A DNA stretch of 64,000 nucleotides, from the NCBI GenBank assembly GCA_905331475.1, contig CAJNYU010001005.1, positions 214,584 to 278,583 on the forward strand, written 5' to 3'. The stretch is from Rotaria socialis (lineage: Eukaryota > Rotifera > Eurotatoria > Philodinida > Philodinidae). The notes below the pieces were generated by a model. It worked only from the letters and a program-made list of their open reading frames with translations, was not told where the DNA came from and made no database searches. Both the position numbers and the translations under genes were made by a program. Shown here piece after piece: positions 36,302 to 52,355 of this stretch. The number at the start of each line of letters is the position of its first letter. The first letter of the stretch is position 1.

Positions 36302-38493
36302 TATGAACCTATGTCGTCATCGTCTTCATCTTTTTTTTTCTGCTTTTTGGTTTCATTATTCTCTATAACGTACATTTTCTTTTGTTTCGAAAACAGTATA
36401 TAGAATAAAATACGAAACAAAAAAATATATATATATATATATACAAAACTATGTATATCGAAATTTGTCTTTCTCCTCAAATATTTCTATGGAACGTGGA
36501 TAGTTAATTGACATTATTAGCATCGGTTTTTCTTCTACAGCGTCTCACGCAAATGACAAATAACATTGAAGAGGAGGAGTGCTCTCTCCAATTAAGTTAT
36601 GCCTTAGTGTGAGTGGCACCTGAATATGTATATGTGTCGATGTTGATCGCAATCAGTACTCTGATGACGTGATAGTGAGGCAACTAACTGCTTGAGACAA
36701 TTAGACGAAGCATGGATATTGGAAAAGACCACTTGCTGATCAAGTGTCAACGAAGGTAGACATGCACGACACAGTCACATTGCGTTTTTTTTTCTCTCGA
36801 CTTTTGATTATCAGATCGATCGATGATCGGTGATGATTTTAATGAATGCAAGAATGTATGTTTCAATAATTGTTCTGTTCAATTAATGAACATGCAGTTT
36901 TTCGACAAAAAGCTCAATGAGACTTCGTTTGAGTTAGAAAAAATTTTGATTCGATTATACAAGTAAAATGAGCCAATCGTATTGGAAGCTGAGATAGTGT
37001 CAGTGGGAAAATAGACTGTTAGAAACTTGTCAATAGAAAAATAAAGCGATTTGAAATTTTTCTTTCATGGATTCAATTATTATTCTCTTTAGTATCATTT
37101 GAATAATCAGAATTTATCTCCAATAAAAAATAAGTTACAAGTAAACTTGTCTTTTTCAATTTCTTTTCTTTTTACAACAGAGTAGCTGATTGAAAGACTT
37201 TAGAAGTTCTCAGGACATGCAATTAGATCTAAATAAGTAGAACAAAATTTGTTATGGACTCAAATTTTCCGCAAGCTGCTCTGTATGAAATATTGAGATC
37301 AACAAAGCAAAAAATGATCTGAATTTTCATCACCTTTTTTTTCGAAGGTGATACATTCGGTGACGCTGAAAATCTAATTATAGATATTAGACACCGTTTG
37401 GCGTGGTTTCTTTTTGTTTACTTTTATTTTCCGTCTTGCGACTGAAAAAGTCAAAATACGGAGGATACCCTTAAAATGGTATGCCGTTTTTTTTCTCTCA
37501 ATATTAGGGTTTCTGTCAAGAACTATCAAAACTCATCGGGATAATAAATTTAAAAAAAAAAGAAAAACTCGTACAAAACAGTGGCTAGTGTGCACGAGAA
37601 AGGTTTCAACGGATCGAACGTAGTAGTAACAAGATGAAGAAGCGGAGGCGACGTTTCTACACTCTTTTCTTTCATGAAAAAGCACACAACAATGCATAGT
37701 TGTTGCTATTTTTATGGTATAGAATTGATTAATTCTAAAATTTTTCAACGTAAAAAGAAAAACTTGGAGTTACATAATTTACTCGGAAGATAGACACTAC
37801 TTGTAACTGTGTAGTGGATACTGAAAAAAAATTTCGGGTTATAAAAGGAAGGATGAAGCACTAATAAAAGAATTATAAAAATGCAGAATCAAATTTTTAT
37901 TTATATCAATCACAGTCAACGTTGTTCTTCAAAATAATTTTATTATTCACTGAAGAAACCGCAGCAAATGAATATTTCAATTTATTATTGATTCAAATCT
38001 CAATGATTTTCAAATCTATACTCTCGGTATAGCTAATAGATTTATTAAAAGAATGTTCAACTTTTACAATAGTAAACTAGGTAGATGAATATTATGAAAA
38101 TGCAAGTTACAATGTTTTTCTCGTTCGATCTCTTGACATGAAAAGAGAAAAAATATTCAATATAAAATAATTTAAAATCAAATATTGTTTCTGTTTTTCT
38201 TTCATAGGAAAAAAATTCAAAATAAAAACTTAAATTAAGATGACGATGAGTGTGTGTGCGTGTGTGTATGTTTACACGAGAAAAGAAAACAAAAGTATGT
38301 GTAGTTATAGAAAAGAAAATACCAAATAAAAGAAGAAAAAGAAAGAAAAAAAAGTTTGTCTTTGTTTTTAAATATTCTGTGAAGAAAACAAATAGTATCA
38401 CTTGATGAGTTTGGTTGTTTGAAAGACGATTTACTATAGTTTAGAAGATAAATCAATAATAGATTTAAAATTAATAATACATCTTACTGTTCT
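36302..38493. other. Intergenic, convergent 3' ends, no gene recognised
   Basis: Spacer between the plus-strand Pax-type gene and the minus-strand tektin gene, so it should contain both 3' UTRs. It has a TA dinucleotide run near 36424-36442 and a GT run near 38248-38270. No coding exons recognised. Confidence 0.5.
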
Positions 38494-40813
<2,320 letters not shown>

Positions 40814-42962
40814 GTTTAAACTATCAAATGAATGAATTCAATATAAAAATACGGTTAGTTATTCTTCTCTTCTTCTTACTCTAATTTTAAATCAATAAAA
40901 TATTTTTTTTTTTATCTACAATTAATTATATTAGTTCTAATTTAATTATTCATGAGAACACTTAGATATCGTATTGATCTATTTAATATTACTGAAATAC
41001 TTGCGTATACATTATATCGATTCCATTCGATTCACAAAGCACACCATACAACAAAGTAAAATATAGGAATGATTGAATGGCAAAAAGAAACCCTAGTCAA
41101 TATGCAAAGAAATTTTATTTCTCTCTCTCTCTCCCTCTCTACCTTCATTCTTCTTTGCTTTTTTATTGTTGTCGTGTTACCTGTAAGCGTGTATATGTTC
41201 GCGTTGTCAACTGATTTCACTCATGGCTGACGACCATAGCTGCTGCTGCTGCTGCTGCTGCTACTACTACTACTACTACTACTGATGTTGCTATTGTTGT
41301 TACTGTTGATCCTCGTCGTCACACGAAACACCCCATAATAAGCTATTTTTCTTTTTCTGACAGTAAATTATCAAAAAAAAAACATTCCGATTTTTTGTAC
41401 TGTTCTCTCAGCGACGATTATTCCCAACAATGAACACAACAACACCTCGAACATATTTATTCAATAATGAAAATCAATCAAAAATAAAAGAAAACACCGA
41501 AGAAAAATTCATTTCCGATTTAGCATCTATTCATTCTTAGAAAACTATGACCAAAGAAAAAGATCCATTAATTCAAAGCCTTGAATTGATCATAAATCTG
41601 TCTTGATTATTTTTTGTTTCAAATTGAAACAAAATAGTTTCTTGTCGAACACAAAAAAGCAGCACACTTAGACGCACAAATAAATCACTTAAAAACGATA
41701 GCGACGTGTAAGTAGAGTGCTCTGATGCCGCTAATGGAGCATTGAAAAAAAAGATTCGTATTGAAAAAAACGCATGAAACTGTTTTTCATAAAACAGAAA
41801 AATATCATATGTTTGATTGTTTACGTAAAAGAAAAAGAAAAAGATTAATAATCGTACCAAAAGAAAGGATAATATTGTCAATAGGAGAGAAAAGTATACT
41901 ATAGGAAGTTGACACTCTACGATTCTGTGGAACATTATGCTATTTACATGTTCATAAGACAAAAATCTTTGCAAAATGTTTGAGTTTATAAATAGCAAAA
42001 AACAATCTATGATAGACGAGTATTTCTCTAAATTAATTTTAAATTTCTATTGGACAAGACAATTTCTTTTTAAATAAATGCTTTTAAAATATGTTAACTA
42101 TTCATGAGATGATATTTGAGAAAATGTGTTATTCAAGAGAATTTAATTCAAAAGAGTGTAGTTCTTTTCTGCGTAGGTTAATTGCAGGTTGGCCGTCACA
42201 CATGCAATTTTCTATATTCATATAAGATGTTTCATACGAATGAAAATTTTACTAGAATTTTTAAAAAGATCATTGAATCTTGATGAGCATAAATATTTTA
42301 GTCGACTAGTTCAATCAGTTTATCTAATAAATGCAAAAGAATTGTTCTGATATATCTGTAATACTTACTATGTATGCATTTATTAATTATCTTATGTGCT
42401 TTGATAGATTTTTATTTTATCTCAAACTAAAAAGTTCGGCAAGTTCAATTCATTTTCGAAGAAAAAAAATCATCATCGGTCATATGCTCGACAAGAATAT
42501 TTATGATGCTTCCGAATGTGAGTGATTGCACTTATTTCCGAGTCACGTGATTTATTTAAAAGTCAAAATTGAACCAAATTTATTCTTTTATTCACTTGAA
42601 AGAAATCATAAGTAAACGTTTTATTTGTTTGTAGGAACAAACTATTAGTAAATTTCTATTAAATAAATATTTTTAAACATAATTAATGATAACACTACCT
42701 CCATTCGTATCAAGAACAACAGAAAAATCATCATATCACCATCATGCATATAGTTTTATGAGAAGAAAGAGCCACGCACTTAGTACGTATTTAAAATATG
42801 AACCAGTGCATCTTTTTTCTGCATAATACAAGAAGGAATTCTTTCTTAGATCAACAAAATAATAATGCTCAACCGTACAAGTAAAAGAGGGAAAATGGAT
42901 AGAATATTATAAAATACAAATGAAAAACAAGCCGCAATGTTAAGCCAGATAGATCACTAGGT
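40814..42962. other. Intergenic; triplet repeat, no gene
   Basis: Spacer between tektin-3 and MKK7, both on the minus strand. It contains a CT-rich run near 41118-41145 and a compound CTG(8)/CTA(7) triplet tract at about 41239-41284, near the expected tektin-3 promoter. A 141-codon minus-strand open frame at 41573-41998 is Phe/Leu rich without a recognisable fold and is not called. Confidence 0.5.
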
Positions 42963-45614
42963 TTACTGTTTTTGTTCATTTTTAGCGGTGGTAACTTTCA
43001 GATACCATTCAGCAACATCAACGGATTGTTTCTCTGATTCGACAAAAAATGAATGAAGCATTAATGGACCATACTTTGGTCGTTGTCGATAATCTTTGAC
43101 TAAGCTACAAAAATAATCAAGCAAATGATTGATGGAGAACAAACAATTAAAACAAAACAAAATCTTACCATGTATTAACAAAAGATCGAAAATTATCAGA
43201 AAATGTAAGATCATTAGACAATTTAGGAGAATCTTCCGTAACGATACGTGACATAACATCAAAATCATTTCGACAATTTTGATATGGATAAGCATTTGTA
43301 GCAAGTTCAATCTAAATAAAAATTAATTTGGAATAGAGTAGACGAGACTAAGAAATTTTCATGATATAAATTGCAGCTCGAACGAAGTCTTTAATAAGCA
43401 AGAGCCAAAACATATGAAAAATTCAGTAATCTTTTTCGGGCTTCTAAATATGATATTTTTTCACTTAAAGACGCATGGCAAATAACAAGAATTCAAATTA
43501 AACGTTTACTTGTGCAATAATCCAGAACGTTAAGTCGAAATTACAAGTTCTACTAAGTATTGTTTCAAGCACAAGAAAAAGTAATTTTCTATAATAAAGT
43601 TTTTCAGAGCCTTTTAAGTTCTGTGATCAGAACAACATATTTCTCAATCAGAAAGAAAAAACCATAATTATCTAAAACTTCAGACAACATCCGATGCTAC
43701 ACGTCATTGGCAACAGATCAAAGTTCAGCCTCTCATCACATACATTTATCTTCTGACAAAAATTTGCATCGTATTTTGCCGAACATGAAAGACTTTCAAT
43801 AAATCTTAGATTTTTACTTACAAGTGAAATTCCTAAACTCCAAATATCAGCTCGTATATCATAATCAGGTTTATCTTGAGTTGATGGACTAATACGTTCT
43901 GGTGACATATATGCAGCACAACCAGCATTTCTTGATTTAGCCACGGAATCAATAAGTACACCGCTGATACCAAAATCGCATAACTTGATATTGCCCTGTT
44001 CATCAATCAAAATATTCGACGGTTTAACATCTAAAATGAAAAAACAAGATTCAAATCGAAATATATAAATTTTCATTTCACGCGAACCTCGATGCATAAT
44101 TCCATGTTTTTCTTTCAAATAAGATAATGCAGTAACAGTCTAGATTAAAAAACAAAAGCACAAATTGTTTTCCAAAAACGACTAAACCTATTTTCATTAC
44201 TTACAGAAAACGTTAATTTGCCAAGAATACACTCAGGTATACATTGTTGAATATGTTTAAGAAGTTTATCAAAACAAGTTGCCATTAACTCCATACATAT
44301 CCAAACTTCTGTCTATATATAATCGGAAATCATGATCGCTGTTTTTTTTAAAGTTATTTAACATTACTTCTCGTATAAAATAACCAAAACAGCGAACAAT
44401 ATATGAACAATCATAGCTTTTCACAACAACGTCTAGATCCATTATAATTCGTTTATTTTCTTCATCCGATGTTGTGCGACGCATGACCTTGAATTTGAAG
44501 ATTCAATAGAGAACTTCAAAGAAATTTGAAAAAATTACTTTAACAGCTAATTTCGTTTGACTTGGTTTATATTCCATTTTAAATACTGTACCACATGAGC
44601 CAGAACCAAGTAAATTTTGCTTTACAAAATCTTTCTGTTCGATAAATTTTCGCTAGAAAAATATAATTAAATAAATACTTATTTTGTCGAAAACAATTTA
44701 AAAACAGACTTCATTTACCGAGGTGTTATAATTAAGACGGACGAAAGAAAATTACTGATGTTATTAAAACAAACTATCTGATTTATGACAAAAGAATATT
44801 GCATCATTATTAGATAAAATCAAGTTTTTTCATTGGCTCGTTCAATTTTAGCTTAGGAATCACGTCTTTATTTGCTATAGTTGAAATGTAATACCTTCTT
44901 GAATAGCTACGAAAATACACTAGATTTCATAATGAAATTTGCAAAAAATTTATTAAATGAATAAAACTATTTAGCTATTTACTAAAAGCTAGATTGGATG
45001 TATTTGCAAATAGCCTCTGCGGTAGGAAACATTGAACGAAAACACATCTTTAATTTATTGAGTAGGCTTATCTAATGGCATACTGTTATTTTGACAAATG
45101 TTAATCGAATTTTATTGATATTTGAGAATGAATGATGTCTCTCTATGTCTTAGACTCTAGAATGGCACGTGTGAAAATAAAAGTCTCTGTATTTACCTCT
45201 CCATCAATATGAAATAGACCAGAATTTTGAACCACCTCTTCATATTTAGCTCGTGTACGTTCACTAAAATTAAAGTTGATTATTTTATCGAGTAGAATAG
45301 TTTTTATTACCTGGTATGATCTACTGCTGGTGGTGCCGATGCAAAAAGCAAATCAACAGGAGCTTTACGTGTCGACGACGAACTACTTGCAGTAGCTGAA
45401 AAAGTGAAAATCAATATGAGCGAAAATCAATATTGTTCGTCTTACTAGATCCTGGTCTTGCCAATTTTGTTTCCTTATTTGTATTTTTGTTAGAAGATGC
45501 TGACTTTTCTATGATTGGATTCAACTTCATTTGCAGAGACTCTATCTGCGTAGATATATTTGAAATACCAGAATAATCACTATCTGTTGATGACAGCACA
45601 GGCGACATTTTCAT
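42963..45614 (-). CDS. MAP2K7: MAP kinase kinase 7 (MKK7/hemipterous)
   Basis: Ten exons (45614-45446, 45395-45311, 45263-45197, 44652-44539, 44487-44368, 44312-44205, 44139-44088, 44030-43822, 43311-43169, 43104-42963) join to 402 residues. The kinase domain shows the glycine loop [12 protein letters not shown], the AVK lysine, [19 protein letters not shown] (close to MKK7), [13 protein letters not shown], the catalytic [16 protein letters not shown] and [12 protein letters not shown] with [16 protein letters not shown]. The C-terminal [20 protein letters not shown] and DVAEWYL match MKK7. In the family this dual-specificity kinase phosphorylates JNK. The activation loop reads [11 protein letters not shown]: the first phospho-site Ser is kept, the second, Thr in vertebrate MKK7, is Ser. 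Residues 1-100 are low-complexity, shorter than the docking-site region of vertebrate MKK7. Confident on subfamily. Confidence 0.93.
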
Positions 45615-46964
45615 TTCTTACATTGACTACTTTACTCGATGTTTTGTTTCGATATCGTGTTCTTCATTCATGAGTTGAGTACAAGAGTGGGCCACTAACA
45701 GAAAAGCGCTAGAAATTATAATATTCATTTTCAAAGATTGTAGCGCAACACAAACGTCTGTAGAGGTTGCTATCCTCGTCTTCATTCGTCTGGATATTTA
45801 TACTCTACAGTATGCTGAACCAGGTTTAGCATCATTCTCTGCTCTACTACGTCTCGTTATTTCTTTCTGTATTCATGCGTACCACGCTTCTCTTCTGATA
45901 GATGGTAAGAAAAATGTAAAGAGGAAATTAATGACTCTGAAATATAAAGATTACAAAAAGAACTACTCGAAATATGCTTCATAAAAATTCCATATAAAAT
46001 ACAATAACGAAACTTATTAAGAATAATTTTTTTGCGTTTTTACAAGATCTATTGTGCACGAAAAATCGCTAGTAGTTCGCATCGTAAATTTTTGAGTCTT
46101 GATATTTATGTAATAATAATAATAAAGCGCAAGTAACAGATTAATGCGTAGAGAAAAATAAATGTGGAAACATCGGGTTTAACTCCGAGTGTTATGTGAA
46201 CTTCAAAAATTAAAACTAATTGATGACAGATTGACTTTGATTAAACTATCTAAAAAAATACAAAACAAAGTGAATATTCCTTTTCACTTTTTGAGGTACA
46301 CATAACACCAGTCGGATTTAAATTCGAGATTTTCGCATTTATTCTATAAAGCATAGATCTCATCAAGATACATCCCTTGTCACTAAATTGCGAGGAGAAA
46401 ATACAGGCGTGCTAAGTTAGCATGGACCACACTGTATGTGACCCTATCCGGTGACCATTGGTTCTACTCTCAGAGTAATATAATATCCTTAGAAATCACA
46501 GAAATTGAGTTCAGATTCGTGTTTAGCTTGGAAAACTGGGTAAGAAGAGTTATTGTTGAATGGATTTACGTTTGTATCTCGCGAGATTACGATCGTAAGC
46601 AACCTCATGAATCTATAAGAGATATATGATAGATAGAGGCATCAGTAGTTTCCTCATAAATCACCAATATTAATAGCTATCGAGTTCTGGTTTTTACCTT
46701 TCGATAGTCTTTTCGCCTAGCTATAAAACCAGGCATTTGGAAAACTCCAAAATTACTGGTCATCTGAGGCATATCTAGGCAATTTGGTTTCTGAATCCAA
46801 TTTTTGTGCATTCTGCATACATCGCAGTGTCCTGATAAATCCCGAGGGGGCGTCCTTTGCGAATATTTTCTTCGCTGGAATCCTGACAAGCACTGCGATG
46901 TATGGCATTTTGAGACCTTTTCCAGGCGATGTTTTGTTAAAAAGCTACGATTTGGTTCAAAACT
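45615..46964. other. Intergenic, possibly body of a transposon
   Basis: Contains the MKK7 promoter side and then DNA from about 46180 that may belong to the same mobile element as repeat family A. GTACACATAACA at about 46299 also occurs at the right edge of copy 1. A 113-codon minus-strand open frame (46677-47018) includes CxxC-type pairs and overlaps an imperfect hairpin (CATCGCAGTG near 46820, CACTGCGATG near 46891). No recognised protein family. Confidence 0.4.
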
Positions 46965-47288
46965 AATATCAGATTCGGAATCACCATTAAAAACTAAGTC
47001 GATTTGTATATGTTGCAAATAATTCTGAGAAAAAAGTTTTGCTTGAAAAAATCCTTGTGCTCCGCACCGTCCACCTCCGGGGTGGTCTGGCCAATAATGA
47101 CAATTTTTTCGATAACTTAGCCATTTCTTGACGGATCCTTCTCATCTTCGAACTCGACTAAGATATTGATGAGATCATTATGTGTACAAAATTTCATGAC
47201 AATTGGATGAGGCTTTCAAAAGTTATCGTGTTAACGAACGGCCGGATACACTGACCGAATCTAGAGTGTGCTCACTTTTTGAGTACAC
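46965..47288 (-). mobile_element. Dispersed repeat family A, copy 2
   Basis: Reverse-strand copy of the repeat at 22119-22430; ends near GTGTACTC and CACACTCTAGATTCGGTCAG when read on the minus strand. The two differ by scattered substitutions and by the G-run region. The homologous block adjoins an open frame at 46677-47018, so this copy may be a less deleted version. Confidence 0.8.
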
Positions 47289-47502
47289 AAAAATGATATA
47301 CTGCGACGAATGAGTTTGAAAACAATAATTACAAAACTTAGAATTATCTTTTAAATATATAGATTATACTGACTAAATTGGCATTTTTCACATTCTATTC
47401 TTGTATATATTTATTGTTATTAACGTCATAAGACGACTATATTATCATTGCGCTTCTATTGCTTTTCTTATTTCGAAATTGCGACTTTAAATTTCTTCCA
47501 CT

Positions 47503-50500
47503 ATGTCGAACCACTGTGTTGTTATTGAACCAGCTGCTTTATCGGTAGGTTATTCGAAAAGTAATTTGACGAGATCTATTAGACTTATTTTTGTAGGAAT
47601 TTCGTACCAAACGTGTTCGACGCGATAGTTATCAGCGAATCAGTAAGTTGAATTCGATCAAAGACGTAGGTTAAAAGAGCAACCTTTGTTTTATTCTAAT
47701 GATTAGACTCGGAAGAAGTTTATCAGTCATTTTTTCTAACACATACATGTTATGATTGCATGCCGAAAAGTGGCAAAGTTCTTCTACTTGATGCTCGTCT
47801 ATCGATACGTAAAGCATTTTTTGCACTCGTATATAATAGCGTTCGAGCTGCATTGATTTGGCATGCATCAACATCGTCGAACATTGGTTTAATTACTATA
47901 AGTGATTTTATTAATATGCTTATTGCTGCCTACGATGCTAAATGGGTAAGAAACATGTGCTTGTTTTTGTCCTCAAGTACTAAGAGCTGTGACGATGAAA
48001 TCTTTATTTTTACTTTTCTTGAACTAGTTGGACTTACTTATTGCGACGCACTTATCGAGGTAGAAATTGCAGAAACGACAAAAGGTAGTTCAAGAAAAAA
48101 AATATATTAGATCTAAAATAACAGTAATTTTTACATGGTAGAACAATCTACTATAATCAAATGTCTATATTAAAATAAAACTCATCTGAACGAAATATAT
48201 CTTTTAAAAAGAAACTTGACTATTTGATGCTTTTTCTTTTATGCTGAATAAATATTATTCCTCTAATAAAATACGATTATTTACATGCGACCATCGAAAG
48301 TCGATATGATTATTCATTGATACTACGCATTGTATGTTTGAAGGATTATGTTCTCGATGCAGATAAAGAACACTTTTGTATGCTATACATCAACGTTACA
48401 TAATTAATGCAGCGTTCTTTTTCAGGGGTCGACGTTAAGCACAACTAACGATTGCGTATTGTAATGAAACTCATAATTTTAATGTGTTGACAGGCATCGT
48501 GTCGATTCTTATTTCTACGGATAAAAACATCGAGTTTATAATTTTCTGACGAGTAAAAGAACAATAGATCAGTACTATCATGCACATATGAATTTTTTAT
48601 CAGGTTTTTCTTTGTATTGAATGACTAATGTGAGCGTGTTTGAACTTATGCGTTACTTTTTTCTCGACTTGTCGTTAAATAGAACATTATTTCATTTTAT
48701 AGAGTAGTGTTGCTACTCTGGAACGTGCATCAATCCTTGAATGGAAACAAAATTTATACAAAAAAAATGCAGTTACAGATCCAACGCTAGGCTCAACTAT
48801 ATTTTATTTGAATCCCGAGGATAGGTGAATGAAATATATTATTGTTTTCTTTTTTCAATTAAAACTTTGTTTTTGTGATTTAGTTTATATAAAGCTATAT
48901 TAACACTGATTGAACGTAAAGTTCATCGTATACCAGTCATTCATCCTGATACTCATGATTTTCTATATTTAATTACTCATAAACGCATATTGAAATTTTT
49001 ATACTTATACGTATGTTATTTATTGAAGAAATTCTTAAAAGATTGTTCTGCCGATGCTTTTTTTCATTATTTGATCAGATTTATGATCTACCGCAACCGC
49101 ATTATATTCACCAAAGTTTATCAGAACTGAAAATTGGTACTTTTAATAAGCTAGTAATGGTAAGTTATACTTCAAATGTTAAATGATGAAGAAGAAGAAA
49201 AATATGAAGACAAATAAACTCTTTGCTGTGTTATCAGATTTCAGAGGGATTAGAAAAACTTCCAAACTATTTTAATAAAACATAGACTCTTACGATAGAA
49301 GTTTTGTGAAAGTATAGGAAGACTGTGCAATAGCTAAAAATAGATTTTTGTTTAAGGCACAAGGAAGGAAAAAATGTTTTTGATGTTCTCTGAAAATTTG
49401 TGCAATTTCGTGAACACCTATCTTGCACACCTCGGACGACGTGTCTCTTTGTAGAGATTTGGTTGTTGCTATGCAATCAAATGAAGCTTTATTTTAGAAT
49501 GCGAATTGCTAACAAAAATAGTTTTGGGAATAAAGTGAACATTTTTATTTCTTCCGAATCCCTGTTGAAAACCATTTTCTCTTTTTTACATTCCTACGTG
49601 AATTCCTGATATTAGTTACCATGATGAATAAAATCTTTTTGATCAATATTCAAAGTTGCTGGATTCGTCAATTACGATCGATTCTTGTGGAAAAAGGGAC
49701 GCCTCGAATAATACGAATTTTTATTTAAGAGACTGATATTTGATTGAATGACTTACGTTTCTTGTTATTTGTACAAAAATATTGAAACTAATACCGACAG
49801 TCGAAAACAAATAATTGTTTTTCTATATATCTACAATGAAAAATATAAAGAGAGAATTTCTAAACGATCACAAAAAGACAGTAATTTAAAAATCAATTCA
49901 TGAAATTATTTATATTTTTGTTGATATGAAGAAAGATTTCAACTACTGTGTCTATGATTAGAAGAATGCTATGAATTCTAATATATATTTCCTAATATAT
50001 TACAAAAACATTAGAATCTATTTCATATTAAATATTAAAAGTATTGAGTTCGGATCATAGTGAACGACTTATTCGGATTTGTTTTTGTATAATTTCCTTA
50101 TAGACTATTATCGAAAACTTCTATTAGGCTGATAATCTTTCGCTAGAATTCTCAAAATGTTACCAATCCATTTAGTGACTAGACCCTAGAAGTTGCCATT
50201 CAGTAGCATAGAAAGATCAGATTTTTTTATATATAAAAAGAAGAGCTGGAACTTTTAGTAAGAAAAATCGGTAGTTAACTAAGAATATTTTACATCATGA
50301 ATTTAATCTTTCATGATTATAGCTAAACTAAATGGAATGTCCATGTAGAAAAGCATTTTTTATTATTCCTTCAGTAATATTTACTTCGATTCTATCAGCG
50401 TATTTTGAGAAGTTCTAGCTGATCAAGAAGGATTTAGAGAAAAAAACGTAAATGTAAGAATACTACGATTGAAGTATGGCAGGTCGACGTTATCGGCAAA

Positions 50501-51413
50501 AAGAAAAATGAATCGATAGGAAAGGAAAGATGTTCTGTTTTGATCAATGAGAATAATTTTTCTTATTATTCGTTAATAAAGATTGATCTACAAACAAAAT
50601 TAATTGAAGTTCTTCGCATATTTCAAGCAATCCGCATTTCAGCATTACCAGTTGTGGATGGAGAAAAACGATTATGTGGTGTCTATTCTAAATTTGATAT
50701 CATGGTAAAAAATAGAACAAGAAAACTTCATTTCTTGTTGTTAATATTCATTTTTTTGTTTTGAATTGCATATTAGCATTTAGCCGCCACACGTACTTAT
50801 GCGAATCTTGATGTTCCATTGTGTGATATACTTGATTCGATTCATGATCATACCACATACCAACTAGCCACTTGTAAAATGACAGATCAGCTGTTTGAAC
50901 TTATGGATAAATTTGTCTCTCGGGAGGTAAAATAATGATTAACAGTGCATGTTAGCTATTTCCCTTTAATAAGAAAGAGAGAAAAAGAAGAAAAAAAACA
51001 TATTTCATTCATTACTTCCGGTACTTAGTTCCTATATATTTTTTGTCATGTGAATGACAGCATAAAAGAATTTTTGACTATTTCGCTTTTTTTCTTTCGT
51101 TTCTGACTCGTACATTTATCTTTTTATTGTCATACTAATACTAATCGCATGCGATATTTATGTAGGTTCATCGTCTGATTATAGTGGACAATAGTCAACA
51201 TATTATTGGTATTGTTTCCATGTCTGATTTGATGAAATTTTTTGTAGCATCATTCGAAAGTAGGTTAATCAGCTGTTTGGGATTCTTCTTTGTTTTAAAT
51301 GAAATAGTATCTTATTGTCTATAGAACTGAGCCGTATTAATTCAAATCCATTGAATGGTAATAATAATAATAATGATGGGCCTATCTTCAAAAGTGTACC
51401 AATGGATATTTAA
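47503..51413 (+). CDS. PRKAG: AMP-activated protein kinase gamma subunit
   Basis: Ten exons (47503-47544, 47597-47642, 47707-47945, 48703-48824, 48884-49010, 49079-49159, 50582-50704, 50777-50926, 51166-51259, 51325-51413) join to 370 residues. Four CBS repeats are present: FFLTHTCYD...FFALVYNSVRAALIW...ITISDFINML; LYKAILTLIERKVHRIPVIH...LITHKRILKFL; VLRIFQAIRISALPVVD...GVYSKFDI; and LMDKFVSREVHRLIIVD...GIVSMSDLMKF. The arginines of VRAA, VHRIPV and VHRLII and the aspartates of ITISD, SKFD and SMSD, which bind adenine nucleotides in the family, are kept. Gamma senses AMP/ATP for the AMPK heterotrimer. There is no long N-terminal extension, so it resembles the short gamma-1 form. The tail adds an Asn-rich NGNNNNNDG run. 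Two introns are long: 757 nt (47946-48702) and 1422 nt (49160-50581). Confidence 0.94.
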
Positions 51414-52355
51414 TCATCTTGTAGTTGTGCCGTATTCTCATACCAAGAACAGCTTTTTTCTTTTTCTTATTCTACTTCATTGTAAATTTCCATCGCTTAT
51501 TAATTGGAATTTTTTGACTTTTCTTTTCAATGATGGTTTGTTTTCTTGTTCAATCTTAACACAAATTAATAATGATGGTAATTAGTTCGTTGCTTTCTAG
51601 CTATTTAATAGATATCCTATGTTCAATACATGTAAACACGTCTTCGTTTCTTAACTCTTGAGAATCGGATGTTGCTATATGGCAAAATTTTCCTCTATAA
51701 AGGTATTCAGTTTTATAAATAATCGCCTCGAAAAAAGGTTAGCTACTCATTTAATAATGAAAATAAAAACAAAAAAAATATTTTACCATCAATAACAATG
51801 ATGTTTTTAAAGCAAACAAACTGTCCCATTCGTTTTTCCCGTATGAATCCTTGGCTCTTATATATTGCCAATGTCATCGCTCTTATTTTTATTTATTTTT
51901 GGTTTTTGTTCTTTCTCTTTTTTTTCTCTTTTATTATGGTCCTACTTCTTTCTCTCTATATTTCTGCGTATACATACGATGACAAACTGAGAGAGAAAAC
52001 AGAAAGAAAAAATACTAAATAACTCATATCTTTCTACTATCGATCGTATTCGTTTATAAAAAAATTGTTACTAGTAGGCGGCTAAAACGGTTGTCACAAG
52101 GGGAGTCGATTTTTTTCTTCTACGTTTCTTCTTCTTCTATGATGTCAATCACAAACGAACAATCACTTTGTTAAACGCTATGCAAGGAGTCAAAGCAGCA
52201 GATTAGAACGAAGCTCACATGATTTTTGTTTTCTTTCTTTTGGGTTTATTTTTCATTATTAAATATATATTCTAGAAAGTGTGCTACTAAAAGTACGACG
52301 TCTTCCATCATTCGACAAGCGTTGCTGATATTTTTGAATCTAGTAGAAAAGAGTG
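51414..52355. other. Intergenic, no gene recognised
   Basis: Spacer between AMPK gamma and Rab27, both on the plus strand. T-rich with no coding exons; the Rab27 promoter and any 5' UTR should lie at its right end. Confidence 0.45.

Noticed and set aside
41573-41998. Phe/Leu-rich 141-codon minus-strand open frame resembling a membrane protein
   Set aside because: Hydrophobicity comes from AT-rich composition; no receptor motif or splice structure.
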